From assembly GCA_010645155.1 (NCBI GenBank), contig JAAGOF010000041.1, forward strand, positions 510,777-574,776: a stretch of DNA of 64,000 bases, given 5' to 3'. The notes beneath the pieces were generated by a model. It was not told the DNA's origin. It did not search any database and was given only the letters and a program-made list of their open reading frames with translations. How positions within the stretch are numbered: the stretch's first letter is position 1; each line of letters starts with the position of its first letter. A program made the translations under genes and the position numbers. This document shows positions 1-12,600 of this stretch, one piece after another. Source of the DNA: Tigriopus japonicus (Eukaryota; Arthropoda; Copepoda; Harpacticoida; Harpacticidae).

Positions 1-2266
1 TGGTGCCAGGGATCTTCAGGGCCTGAATGAACTCAATCTCATCATCTAAAAGGATATCGTACTGTTTCTCTTGTTTGGCATGCCGAGCTTTGGCATCTTT
101 AGCTCCAAATCGATATTGAGCTGAATGGAGATGGGCCTCTTCCCATTTCTTTTGCTCATAATTGGGCAACTTTTCGCCTTCATCCACTTCAACATAGGCT
201 TCCAAATCTTTGTTGGAACGATCTTGGGGCATGTGATAACGCTGGACTTTCTCAATTTCACCCGCTTTCGAGTGTTTCTTGGCCAGTTCAAGTACGGTTC
301 GCTTATAATCCCGCTCTTTTTTCTCCCTTTCCGTCAATTGGGACTCTTCAAAGAGAAACTGATCATCCTGGATGTCATCTTGCAATTCCAGGAGTTTATC
401 TTCTTTCCGCTTGGCCAGATATTTTCGGCGGGATTCCACTCGCAATGTTGGAATGATCTCTTGGCGATTTTGTGCCTCTTGATGAAGCCTCTTCTTGGCC
501 TCTTCCAAGGATCTTTGATCCGATTTTTCAGCCACATTTCTTCGTTTATCCTTGTCTTTTTGGATCAAACGTTGATTGAGCTCATCCCGCTCTTTCAAGT
601 CTTGTCGGCGTTCCCGTTCCATTTGATCAAATTCATCCTCCGAATCTACAAGATACGATGTATATATGTATTTTTAGGGACTCAATAGGCTTTGAAAAAA
701 AAAAAAGACGAATTTAATGCTCGCCGAATTACCAATGTAATTTTCTACCATCCTCCGGGGAAAGTAGTGTGGCATAACAATGGCCATATTTCTGACTAAA
801 TTTTGTATTTTTCTAATGCCTGATAAAATGTTTAGGGTTGTTTTTAAGCCATTTTCAATTCTATGACATGTCAAGAGAAGAACCATTAGATTTGAGATCA
901 ACCCACAAATTAGTTGCTTGGTAAGTTGAGAAGGTAGAAACATTTCGAGGTAACTGAAGAAAAATCAGAATGAGGGATAAGGTGAAAAAAGCTAAGGAAA
1001 TTGGTTAAAGTTTTAAGAATAAAAGGCAAAAGTGAAGGACATCTGAAATTAGGCGCAGACATCAACGTTGTCCTGGCTGAATTGAAGGAAGGAAAGTGAC
1101 AACATCAAAGAGAATGGCTGAATGATAAAATTGAGACAAGGAAAAAGACAATGCTCTAAAATGGATATTTAAACATTTAAAATACAGAAAGATTACATTT
1201 TAAGCTACGTTCAAATTTTTTCCCAAACCAGGCCTTGGCGTTCTAAAAACGATCTTAGAACTAGTAAATTGACAATTTTGTTCTGACATTCCATACTTCT
1301 TCCTAAAATAGGTTTCAACCTAATTTTTTGGCGTGGGAATTTGAAATAAAGACGTTCATTTACATTTTTAGGGTTTTTTCCATTAGTATGAATTTTGAAG
1401 ACTCTTAGGGAAAATTAAGCAGAAAAGCGTGATTTTGAAAGGGCGTTTTAGGGATCAAATGTAATCTCTTCTTAAAATGTCTCTCCATTCTTTTCATTAA
1501 AAATGGATACATAAACAAGTGATTTTCGCATTTTTATATCTTTCAATTTGACTTTTTTCTGAATCAAATTTAGGACGATATGGTACTTTGATCTACGTTG
1601 TTTTTCAACCGAAGAAGTCGTTTTTAAAAACTTTATAAAGTTGAATTGTACTGCCGCATACTTCTTTGAATGCTTTTATGGGCCACAATAGTCGTGAAAT
1701 TTTTCTTTAAACATACTTAGAATCAAGTATTTGAACAGTTTCTTTGCCTCAATTTTTATCTGAACTAAAGTGTGTATATTTTCTTTCCAATCATTTGTTT
1801 TGCCGTTGCATAAAGAACCATAATGGTATTTCGCCGGACAGGAATAATGGCCATATTTACCTTCATCCTCCGATTTAGTCCTTTTCTTCTTGGTTTTCTT
1901 GGCCTTTTTCACCTTTTTCACCTTAACCGACAAGGCTTCTGCCTCTTCATCCTCAGAAGAGACCAGCATTTGATATTTCTTTTGAGCCATTTCCCGCGCT
2001 TGTTCCTCTTTTTCCCGATTGGTTTTCTGTCGATCTTGACCCGCGGAATTTGCCGGGATTTTTCGAGGAACGCGTTGAAATAGATTGGCGGCAAATGCTT
2101 CGACTTTGGCATCCACGTCAATGGTTTGCGTGTCTCGGATCTTTTGTAGCAAATCGCCTTGATCCTTGGCCGTGGCGGCTAATTCCAGGAAGAAAGCCGC
2201 GATGGTCTTGTCCGACATGCCGGTAACGGCGTGTAACTCATCACTCACCCACGTTAGTAACGACAT
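1..2266 (-). CDS. DHX16: DHX16 pre-mRNA-splicing DEAH-box RNA helicase, N-terminal part (3' truncated by window edge)
   Basis: Two exons are visible: 1861-2266 (start codon 2266-2264, donor GTAAAT at 1860) and 1-645 (acceptor TAG just above 645), joined in phase after one base. The frame gives 350 residues and stays open to the window edge. The N-terminus (MSLLTWVSDELHAVTGMSDK) matches the DHX16 N-terminal helical domain. A Lys-rich acidic linker (KKAKKTKKKRTKSEDED) follows, then the family's charged region with RRKYLAKRKEDKL, YKRTVLELAKKHSKAGE, RYHMPQD, YRFGAKDA and DDEIEFIQAL, in the order seen in human DHX16. DHX16 is the Prp2 ATPase that remodels the activated spliceosome in the nucleus. 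The DEAH helicase core, winged helix and OB fold must lie left of position 1. The long plus-strand reading frame over 125-688 is only the antisense of exon 2. Confidence 0.93.
646..1860 (-). other. DHX16 intron 1
   Basis: A 1,215-bp AT-rich intron between the two visible DHX16 exons, bounded by GT (1860-1859) and AG (647-646) on the minus strand. I saw no RNA gene, coding segment or clear repeat in it. Confidence 0.85.
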
Positions 2267-5200
2267 AATGGGTGTGAGATGAAGAGGTTGACTTGATTGG
2301 AGTACTTGGATGAGAATGTCAACGTTGTTTTTGTTGGAGTTAGAATGTACAGGGTTGTCACGAATTAGGGTCCCATATCAAATCAAGAATTATTCATAAC
2401 ACATTGCGTTTATGATTAGATTGCATTAATAGCAATTGGAGATGACAGTCTTGGGTATTCTGAGGTGAAGTATATATTTTTTTAAATTGATAGACTCGTT
2501 ACAACCTATCATTTTCTTTTTAAGAATGCCTCCCCCACCCACGGTACGCACGCTTTATTTACTGAAAACATCCCTATTTTGAGCGCCCATTAGAAGGAAT
2601 GTTACTGCTGCAATTTGTGAGACAATGAAAACAAAGTGTATACACCTGTAATTTTTTACGTTATTTGGAGCTCAAATTTTGGCATAATTTAATATACAAG
2701 TTTTGGGGATTGTAATTTCAGACAACCCTGTAGCTTGATTTTGGTGTAGGATTTCTTCCGAGGTTGCGCGGACGACGTATGCCGTGCGTTTTTGCCGGAT
2801 TTCAAATTGATTTGGGCGCCAAGCGGAAGTTCCAGGAGTCAGACAGAACATTTTCTTAGCTTTAAAAGAGTTATCATTACTTGCCAAACATTTTTTGACA
2901 TTTAGTGGATCCGCAAATCAATGGTGAGACACCTTGTTTTAAGTATTGTAAGTCTAGGTCAAAGTGTTTCATTTGGAAAGGAAAAATATTTTGTACTAGA
3001 ATTTTAGCATTTTTACCATTTTGAATTACCATTTTTCAAGAACGATTTTGACCAATTTGGCATATATTTCAGAAGAATGAATTTCAATGCCTATTTTTCG
3101 TTGTGTTTAAATTTTCTTGGAGCTGTTTCAACTATTTCCCACACTATATTAGCTTGACTTGAAATTGAATTTCTTTTAGTGGGTTAAAAATTGGAGCTTC
3201 TCCAAATTTTGGTTGATTGGGATTTCATTGAGTAATTTAAGCTAATCTAAACAGGACACCTTAACAAAATATCTTCATGATACTCTGACATTAAAAACGA
3301 CATTCTAAGTCTTGGTATTGGAGCAAACAATTTTATAGTAGCATCATTTTAGAGCAAAGCTTAGCACTGATACAACATTCTAGCTTCAGATCCATTGATT
3401 AAACATCATAAAGTGTTTAAATATATGATGGTCCTCATTTTTGAAAAAAAAAAGTCATCGACGAGACTTCTAATGGTCAAAAATGGTTTTACCAAACAGT
3501 GTTGTGGTGAATTTTTCTTCTTAGGTTTGAATTTCGACGGTCTATTGTCTTTAAAAAGTAATAAAAGCTTTTCTGTAGAATAAAACAGATTTGCGAAACG
3601 AAACACGCAACCTCGACAAAAAAGATCTACCACAAAAGTTAAGCAAAACTTGGCCAGCGTTTAAGACTCGAATTGAGGAAAAAAACGAAAAGTAACTAAA
3701 TAAAAAAGATCAAAGCAGGCACTGAAGATGAAAATAGAGCTTCAGCCCGCAAAAAAGCCAAAACAGACTAAAGAAACTGAGATTACAGCCCGTTACATTC
3801 ATTCAAAAGCAGGGCTGTTTCAATTCTAAGCTTGATATAAGCCAAAATTGGACACCGTGGTCTCTTGTGCCCTACTTTCATTCCGCTCCGCCGATGATTA
3901 GAGATAAGTAATGCACAAAGATCGAGCTTTTTCGAGTCTTAGTTTTGGTGGCGTTGAACTCGAGGTTAAATTAAAACCTGGAAGAAATGTTCAAGTGTTC
4001 GGCTAACAATGACAAAGAATAAAAAAAGTATTTTATGATTATTTCGAAAACAGGACGTTTTCATTAGCAAACATGCTATTTTTTTTTATTGATAAGTATT
4101 ATTGCTGACAAAACAAGGCACATCTTGTAGGGTTGCTGTTGTTGCTTTTGTTGTTGTTGTTGTTGTTGATGATGATGATGATGATGATGATTTTTTGCAT
4201 GTATTGTAGCCAGCCAAGGAGAATACAGATGACACGAGACTGTGTCACCTACTTTTATTGGATATAGTCAATATCAATTAATCCATCAAAATGACAATGA
4301 CAATATTAGATGACGCATAACTAAAGCCCACTAATTTTACTCAAATAAGTATTTGTTTTATTGTTGCTGAAACATAAATATTGTTTGAACTCATTCGTAA
4401 TATTTGCAAAAGTGCCGTGGTACTGCTTGACACTTATCATTAGGGTGAGTATCTTAAGCATTATTGTAAGGGTAATTTCTATTATTATTTCCATCATTAG
4501 GGAGCGGATTTTTATTGGGTAAAAGGAGCAAAAACGGGTAACTCCTAGTTTGTTTGTTTTTGAAAAACAAAGTTGGCACAAAAGTTGCGAAATGCTGGAA
4601 TAGGCAGGACTGAAGTAATAGTTGATTAATTTGGCAAAATATTAGGTGCTTAGGGGCTAAAAAATTGCTTTTGCGGCACATTTTGAACAGTTGGTGCCCA
4701 TCTTAAGGAATTCTCGGTGAAGGAAAGAATAATGCTAAAAAAACTCATCTTATAAGAGAGAAAGAAAAATAAATCTTGACTTCGTTCCTTGTGTGAAAAA
4801 AATCTGAACTAGTTCAGAGGATCCCAAAAAAAGTTTTTAAAATATCAGGAAAAGTTGGAAAAGGCAAAAAAAAGTCACGAAAAATGTGCACAATTGTGGG
4901 AAAATTGCTCAAAATCATGAAATAGTTAGAATTGCTCAAAAGACCCAAATCATTTAGGAATCATTTAGGATCAGAAAATCAACAGAAAGCAGTAGCTACT
5001 AAAAAATCAGACGCAAACCTGACTATCCGCAATCAAATTGAATTAAAAATATCGTTGTTTAGGAAATCCCAAATGAAATAAAAAGTTCAATGAAGTTTGA
5101 TTAAGAATTATTTTTTACCCTGACCAATCCCGACTCGAGCTTTTTCCAGTTCAAATCCAACCCGATCAGCATTCTAAAAGGAAAATAGCGTCAGCTGTAC

Positions 5201-5320
5201 GAGTAGCCAACAATAATAATCCAGAAAAGAGCGTCACTCGTCCCACATTTGGCGGCATTCAACCAACCAACCAATCCACGTAGTTGACCTTCCCAATCTC
5301 ATCCAAGTTTAAAAACGAAA
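2267..5320. other. Divergent intergenic region between DHX16 and HP1
   Basis: About 3 kb of AT-rich DNA separating the head-to-head DHX16 and HP1 genes, so both promoters should lie here. It holds homopolymer runs and one compound microsatellite (listed separately). Just upstream of the HP1 start, about 5262-5280, there is a CCAACCAACCAATCC stretch that could be a CCAAT-type element. I see no supported gene. Confidence 0.6.
4133..4190. repeat. Compound microsatellite (TTG)n-(ATG)n
   Basis: A run of TTG/GTT triplets passes directly into about seven GAT/ATG triplets and ends in a T tract. It lies in the intergenic region upstream of HP1 and should be length-polymorphic. Confidence 0.9.
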
Positions 5321-6306
<986 letters not shown>

Positions 6307-6465
6307 AGTGTGACTGTTTGTTTGTTTGACTGACTGACTGAACCCTACCCATGAGGATAGATAGAAGATACCTTGCTTTTGACTTGGGAGGGTATGGAAT
6401 ATCGAAAAGAATGAATGCTGAGTGTAAAATGGATTTCGAAAATACGGAACAAATACAAATTCAAC

Positions 6466-8643
6466 TTAGATCTCGACTGGCGATTTCTTGGCCGATTTTT
6501 TGGCCGCTTGATGAACTCCAGATTCAAGTTGATCTGGAATTAGATGGATGAAGATTCAATAAACCATCGTATTAGCATGTTTGATGTGCATATCTCACAT
6601 ATTTTGTGTTGGCCACTCATGGGAAATTTAAGTAAGAGCTCTTGAGGATTGGAACAAACGAACACAAAAGGGGAACTGGATTCGCCTTGAGGATATTTAT
6701 CGCGATAATCTTCTTGGGATAAAACTTCGTCCACATCCACACAACCCAACAAACAACTCGTGGGATATGAACTTGGGAACTCGATATCCTTCTCTAAAAA
6801 GACAATTAAAATCAGGATTAGTGATGAAACGAAAAACCCCAATACAAAGAATTTTTGAACAATATTGTCTATGGTGTACAACACAATAGTTCTTACAAAA
6901 AAATTGCAGTAGAAACCATAATCTTAGAATATATAGTATATCCATCCTATTTGGTTGATAGTTTTTTTCACTCTGAATATAGCTCTCTATTAATCTGGAA
7001 GCTTTGATTTTGACTTACTTCCATACAACATCCTGTACATGTCATGAATTTCGTTGATTTCGAGCTCAGTTGGCGTCCTGGAAGCCGCGTGGATCCACAA
7101 ACGACCTCTATGGGCAGAGTACCAGGTTCGACCCTCGTCCTTTTTGATTCCACAGACCAAAAGAGAAGCATAAGGTTGATGCATGGTCATGCATAACCCG
7201 TTATCACTCATCACTTGCAATTCCTTGTCTTGTAGTCGACTGCTAATAACTGGTTCTTGGACGGTTTTCCGCGGTTTCTCTCTATTTGAAGGTTCAGTTT
7301 GCACCAACTTGAAAAAAAATATTAGTGCTACAGCCATATTTTTGACTTTTTATATAGTCAAAGAAGTTCGATATTGCAAAGGAAAAATGTTTTTGTCAAA
7401 AAAGCGTTTTCAAGCGATCTATTTGTCTTACTATGGGTCTAGATGTTTTGATATTCGGATTCACTACTCCATCGACATCAGTCAAAGCTTTGAATTGATT
7501 TTGCTCAATGAACGTGGATTGATTGGGACCACTTTTCATAATATCTTGAACTATTTTGTCTTGTGATGGATCGTAATTTTCCATCCCAGATCCTTCCTCA
7601 ATGACGCATCGTCCTAAAACATATTAATATGTTCAATATTTATAGCACATTTGTCTAAAAAAAACAATACAAACCGGCAAAGTCAAAGGTCATTTTCCGA
7701 TTCAAACGAGATCCATGGCGTTTATCCCTGAGCTCTTGTTCTCGTTTCCGAAGTTTTTCTCTCTGATCTTGACTGAGCCATTTATTGGAATCCACCGAGA
7801 AATAGTCGCTCTCATCATCAATCACTTTGGTTCTCTTCTCACTATTCTTATCATACTCCAAAAGTTGGTTCTTCCTCTGTTCAGCCAAAATCCTGGATTG
7901 ATCCTCGGCAGGATTGGCCAAAAGCTTCTTCAAAAGTTGCTCAGATTTCCTGGAATTCCGATTCAAGACCTCTTGTTCCTCTTTGGTACACACCAAAGTT
8001 CCACAGAACAGACATGGACCTGAACCTTCTTGTTCGCAAACAATCCTGCCACAATCCGTGCAATTATTGATCAAGGCATGTTTCAAAGTCTGACATTCAC
8101 AAGGATGTCGACCTTGTCGCATAATTGTGTCCTTGGCTATTCCATCTTTTGAGTACAGGGACACATACTTGGTTTTACCCTTTGAAACCTTGCCAGCATC
8201 ATCCTAAAGACCCCAATCCGAATTTAGAAGCTTTTCTTGATCCAAGAAAATATTCAGAAGACTCACGTTTTTATTTTTTCCAGACTTCTTATCTGCTCCC
8301 TTGAACTCTTCAGGTTCTTCGGCCTTTTTGTAGGCCTTCAAGGCAACAGGCCCACCTTGAGGAGGTTGAGGGGTCCGAGGATTGACTCTGGATTGGAATT
8401 CTTGGATAATTTCTAAATGATTAGGATTTGACAAGTCCAATATCTCTTTCAGATAATCCACTTGGTCATTGACATTGTCAATAGACAAGACATACCTAGG
8501 GAGTAGATTTTGGATACTGTACAATGGAAGATAACTTTTATTTCTTTAGTTTACTCCGTGATTTCAGATGTGGCAGGAAATCCCAAGGCCTCTGACAAGG
8601 CATTGTCCAACCAGGTCTTTATTGAGGATATCACCGGCATCAT
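6466..8643 (-). CDS. TRIP4: Activating signal cointegrator 1 (ASC-1/TRIP4)
   Basis: Seven exons in transcript order: 8643-8555, 8495-8267, 8203-7675, 7613-7432, 7307-7019, 6793-6599 and 6533-6466. All join in phase for 526 aa (human about 581). The N-terminal helical segment is followed by a C2HC5 zinc finger near residues 141-178 (HPCEC, NNCTDCGRIVC, GPCLFCGTLVC) and a VIDDESDYF motif. The ASCH domain spans about 380-500 (MHQPYASLLVCGIKKDEGR, HRGRLWIHA, CLLGCVDVDEVLSQ, SPFVFVCSNPQELLLKFP). The short last exon restores the family's tail, KIYQLESGVHQAAKKS. ASC-1 works with ASCC1-3 in nuclear-receptor coactivation and ribosome-quality control. ATG at 8643 is followed by a second ATG. Four of the six introns are only 59-65 bp. 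Confidence 0.95.
6558..6563 (+). terminator. HP1 poly(A) signal AATAAA
   Basis: AATAAA lies 252 nt after the HP1 stop codon. It falls inside the last intron (6534-6598) of the convergent TRIP4 gene, so the two transcripts probably overlap at their 3' ends. Confidence 0.6.
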
Positions 8644-9667
8644 GGATCAGAGGGTGTTTGTTGGAAGAGTTTGCAGTTCTCTGTGTTTCAACAACAGATT
8701 GCTCACAATGACGCAAGAATAGCCAAAGTGACCCTTGGTTTGCAAGATTTGTTTATAAACATTGCCAACTTCATGGTTCAAAGAGGAAGATTGAACAAGT
8801 AACATCACCAGAAAAACCTGTGGATCTAAATCATATTTATGCTATCATAATAATGAATTGTCGCCTTGTTCATTCTTGGCCAACTAACGGATAGTCGGCC
8901 AAATGAGAAGTCGTAGAAATTGGTCAACCTTTCAATAAGAGCACAGGGTGTCAAATTGATGTATTGCTGGGAGCAAATCAGATTTTGCAAGAGCAATTGA
9001 CACGTTGGATTATGCAATTTGTTTCAAAATTATACAAACCAAGACACCTCAGTGCAAGGGGTAGCATAATTTCAGATATTGTAGCAATTTGGCAAAGGTT
9101 AAACCATGCTGTAGTTCCAAAGACAGCTGTTGGATTCATGAAGTGTTCTAAAAGTTGACAAGTGGCAAATCTCATTGGAGCATGAAGCCCGACTCCTCTT
9201 TGCACTCACCTTCAAGCACAAGTACACGTACAACTATGACATTTAGCCAATCATGCTTTGTCATAGACACTTTTATCCACAGTACCAGCAAATGCTATAG
9301 AGCTATAAACTTCTAAAGCAGTCATTTTGCATTGATCGATTGACCACAAAAAAGGGTAAGAATAAGTGTGTGCTGAGAAAACAGACATTTGCGGTGTCTT
9401 AAAAGTGAATTGATTTAGGCACACACTAATGTTTTTACTAATCCAAAGCCTAAAAACTTATTTAGGAAGACTTCAAAATTGGTCAAGTTTGTGTTTGGCA
9501 TGAGGCCAATTTTTTCTCCTTCTTCAAAACATCCATCACTCATAAGGTGCTAGGATTTTACTACATAATGACCACTTTTAAGTGACCTTTTCTGGGGATT
9601 TTTAACAGATGAAAAGAAATTGCTACAAGTGTTTTTTTTATAATCTATTTCAGCCAGGAGCTTTAAA
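8644..9667. other. Intergenic region between TRIP4 and the SLC35D-like gene
   Basis: About 1 kb between two head-to-head genes. It should contain both promoters. Short open frames are present on both strands, but none has recognisable content or codon structure. Confidence 0.55.
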
Positions 9668-12600
9668 ATGCGTGTTTTAACACAGTTGGTGTATTGGTTG
9701 CTCCACAATTGGCGTCGAAAGACCACAGGACCCAACAATCCATTCCAACATTGCCGCCATTTCAATCTCCAACAACGGTTTGCACCCTCAAGAATGCGGA
9801 TCTTTGGTCCTGACCAATGGCATGGGGTCACAGTAGCTTTGTTCTATGGAATATGTTCCATTTCCATGAACTTCTTGAACAAGGTTATTGTGAGCACCTA
9901 TGAGTTCAACTACCCATACCTTATCATGACTTGTCAGGTAAAAACCAAGACCTGCCCCCCAAAAAACAGAGTATCACCCAAACAAGGGTTTGCGTTTTCT
10001 TTTCTGGCAGATGATTGTCACTGTGATATTCTTGGACCTTTTGCGGCATTTCGGATGCCAAGACCTCAAGCCGTATTCGTTTCAAAGCGCTCAAGATTTT
10101 CTACCCGCATCCCTGTTCTTTGCTCTTCATTCTACATTGAGTCTCACGGCTCTTCATGGCATGAATATTCCAATGTATGGAGCAATTAAGCGGTGTACCC
10201 CGTTGGTCAATCTGATCCTCAGTGTCCTTATTCTCAAAAAGTCGATGCCATCCAAGTAAGTGTTCCATTAAAAAGCATAAAAAGCATCGTTGGAGTTCTG
10301 ATTGTTTTTTGAGTTACATACTTGTTACGAACAATGCCATCTCAATCTTAATTTTGAAAGTGAGCCGGGTGTCATTTGCATCCTGGAAGAAGAAGAACAC
10401 AAAAAACCTTTTCTGCCAATGTTTTGATAATAATAAAATCAATAATCATAAAAAAATGGTTGCCAAATTACTATGTTCAAATGGTGTTGTGTTTCTTTTT
10501 GCACATCATAAAACATCAGCCCTCCAAGAATAACGTAGAATTACGTCTACTCGTGCAAAATCAAATCAAATAACAGCCAAAAACTGACCGTTTTTTAAGT
10601 AATTGTTTTTAAGAAAATGTTTGAAAAGAAAGATCATCCAAAAAAATTCAGATCTGGCTTTTTGTGTTGGCAGAGCAATTAAGTTGTTAAAATTGAACGT
10701 TTAAGAAGAATAACTTCCTTTACTATTGTACTAAGGCATTACACACATTGGTCAATATTTCTTTGAGCTTCAAATTATTGCATCGTAATCCTTCAAAGAC
10801 TACCTTGTGCTCTCCAATTCCATTTGTAGCTCCCTCATTTTTTCAATACTCCTCATCACGTTTGGATGTCTTGTGGCCAGTTTTGGGGACCTCCAATTCG
10901 ACCGACATGCCTACATCATGGGTTTCATGAGTGTCTTGGCCCAAGGAGGTTATCTCACCCTGGTTCAAAAATGCTCAGAGAGTCGCAAATCTACCCTGGA
11001 AATGGTCTACATTAATAGCTACAATACACTACCTTTCTTCGTTGTGTTTTCTGTCATCATGGGAGAACCTTCAGCTGCCTTCAATTCTCAGAGTATTCAA
11101 GGTAATTCATATTAGTCATAATGAGCCCATTGTTAGTCATAAGTCGGCAGCAGATAAAAAACTAACATATGTATGAGAATATCTTCCAATTAGCACTAGA
11201 GTGACAGCTATGGGCATGGAATGAACATTTGTTTTGCGCAGCATGTTTTCTTTGTAAAGGCAGTGAAAGCTCGTATGGTTTGTCTGCGCCAAGGCACGCT
11301 TCAAGCATGCTTTCTTTATTTACTTGAAACGTATTTTAAGCCCTATTTTCTGATCAAATTTTTGTTTAACATGGATAAAGTAGCACCTTATACTCATATA
11401 GTATCATTTTGGATGCCTGAGAGCGTTAAAAAGAACCCAAAAATGGTGGTAGAGGACTGAGAAAGTATGCTTAAAGTATGCATCCCCGAAGTCAAAACAT
11501 ATGACCTACAGTAAATTTGCTTATTGAAAACCCACTCACGCATCAAATTGATAGGTAGAGATTTAGGTAAAAAGAATATAGTTCATTGAAACAAAAATTA
11601 AGATCACTACTTTTGGTCTTTTAAATGTCCATGAACCTTGAGATTGTAGATTCAGATTACATTAAAAATATTGTCTCGTAAAAGGTGTCAAATATCTCAG
11701 CTTGATCTGATTGCAATACAAATAAATGTAAATTTTTCCTAAACGTTTAGTGATTTGATAAATATGAAAGTTTGAAACGAAACCTGCACACGGATTACAA
11801 ATATGTACACTTTTATCAATATAAATTACCAGACCTGTTCAATTATCTTATCTTTATCTAGATACTTTTTTCGGGAAAGTATCTTAAAGTATCTTTATCT
11901 AGATACTTTTTTTGGAAAACTATCTTGAACTATCTTTATCTAGATAATGTGTTCTCTCAATCTTTTGTGTTAAAGCATCCATTATGCATTGTGTAGTATG
12001 CATTATGCATTTTCCCAAAAAGTATCTAGATAAGATATTTCTAGATGCTTTTCTTCATAATGCATACTACTTAAGGACACATTATGCACATTGAGTGAGG
12101 AATCTGAGGATGCATTCATTTTCCACTTTGAGAGTGGACGCATTTTGCACATTGAGAGTGGACGCATTATGCACATTGAGAGTGGATGCATTATGCACCC
12201 TTCCTCAATGTGCATAATGCGTCCACTCTCAAGTCTTAACATATATAATGCATCCACTTTCAATGTGCATAATGCACAAATAATTTGACATTATGCATAA
12301 TGAAGAAAAGTATCTAGAAGTATCTTATATAGATACGTTTTGTGAAAAGTATCTTGAAGTATCTTATCTAGATAATTTTTCGGGAAAATATCTAAAAGTA
12401 TCTTTATCTAGATACCTTTTTCGGTAAAGTATCTTAAAGTATCTTTATCTAGATACTTTTTCAGGAAAGGATCTTAAACTATCTTTATCTAGATACTTTG
12501 CGGAAAATACTATCTTATCTAGATACTTTTTCAAAGTATCTTGAACATGTCTGCAAATTACACATGTTTGTGTTTTTTGACAAACAAATTTGGAAAAGTC

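Noticed and set aside
125..688. 187-codon plus-strand reading frame
   Set aside because: It is exactly antisense to DHX16 exon 2, whose minus-strand translation matches the family; the plus frame is hydrophobic shadow sequence.
12003..12288. Frames rich in MHIESGR and SMCIMRPLS repeats on both strands
   Set aside because: They come from translating the tandem 24-bp units and their inverted copy, not from a protein gene.
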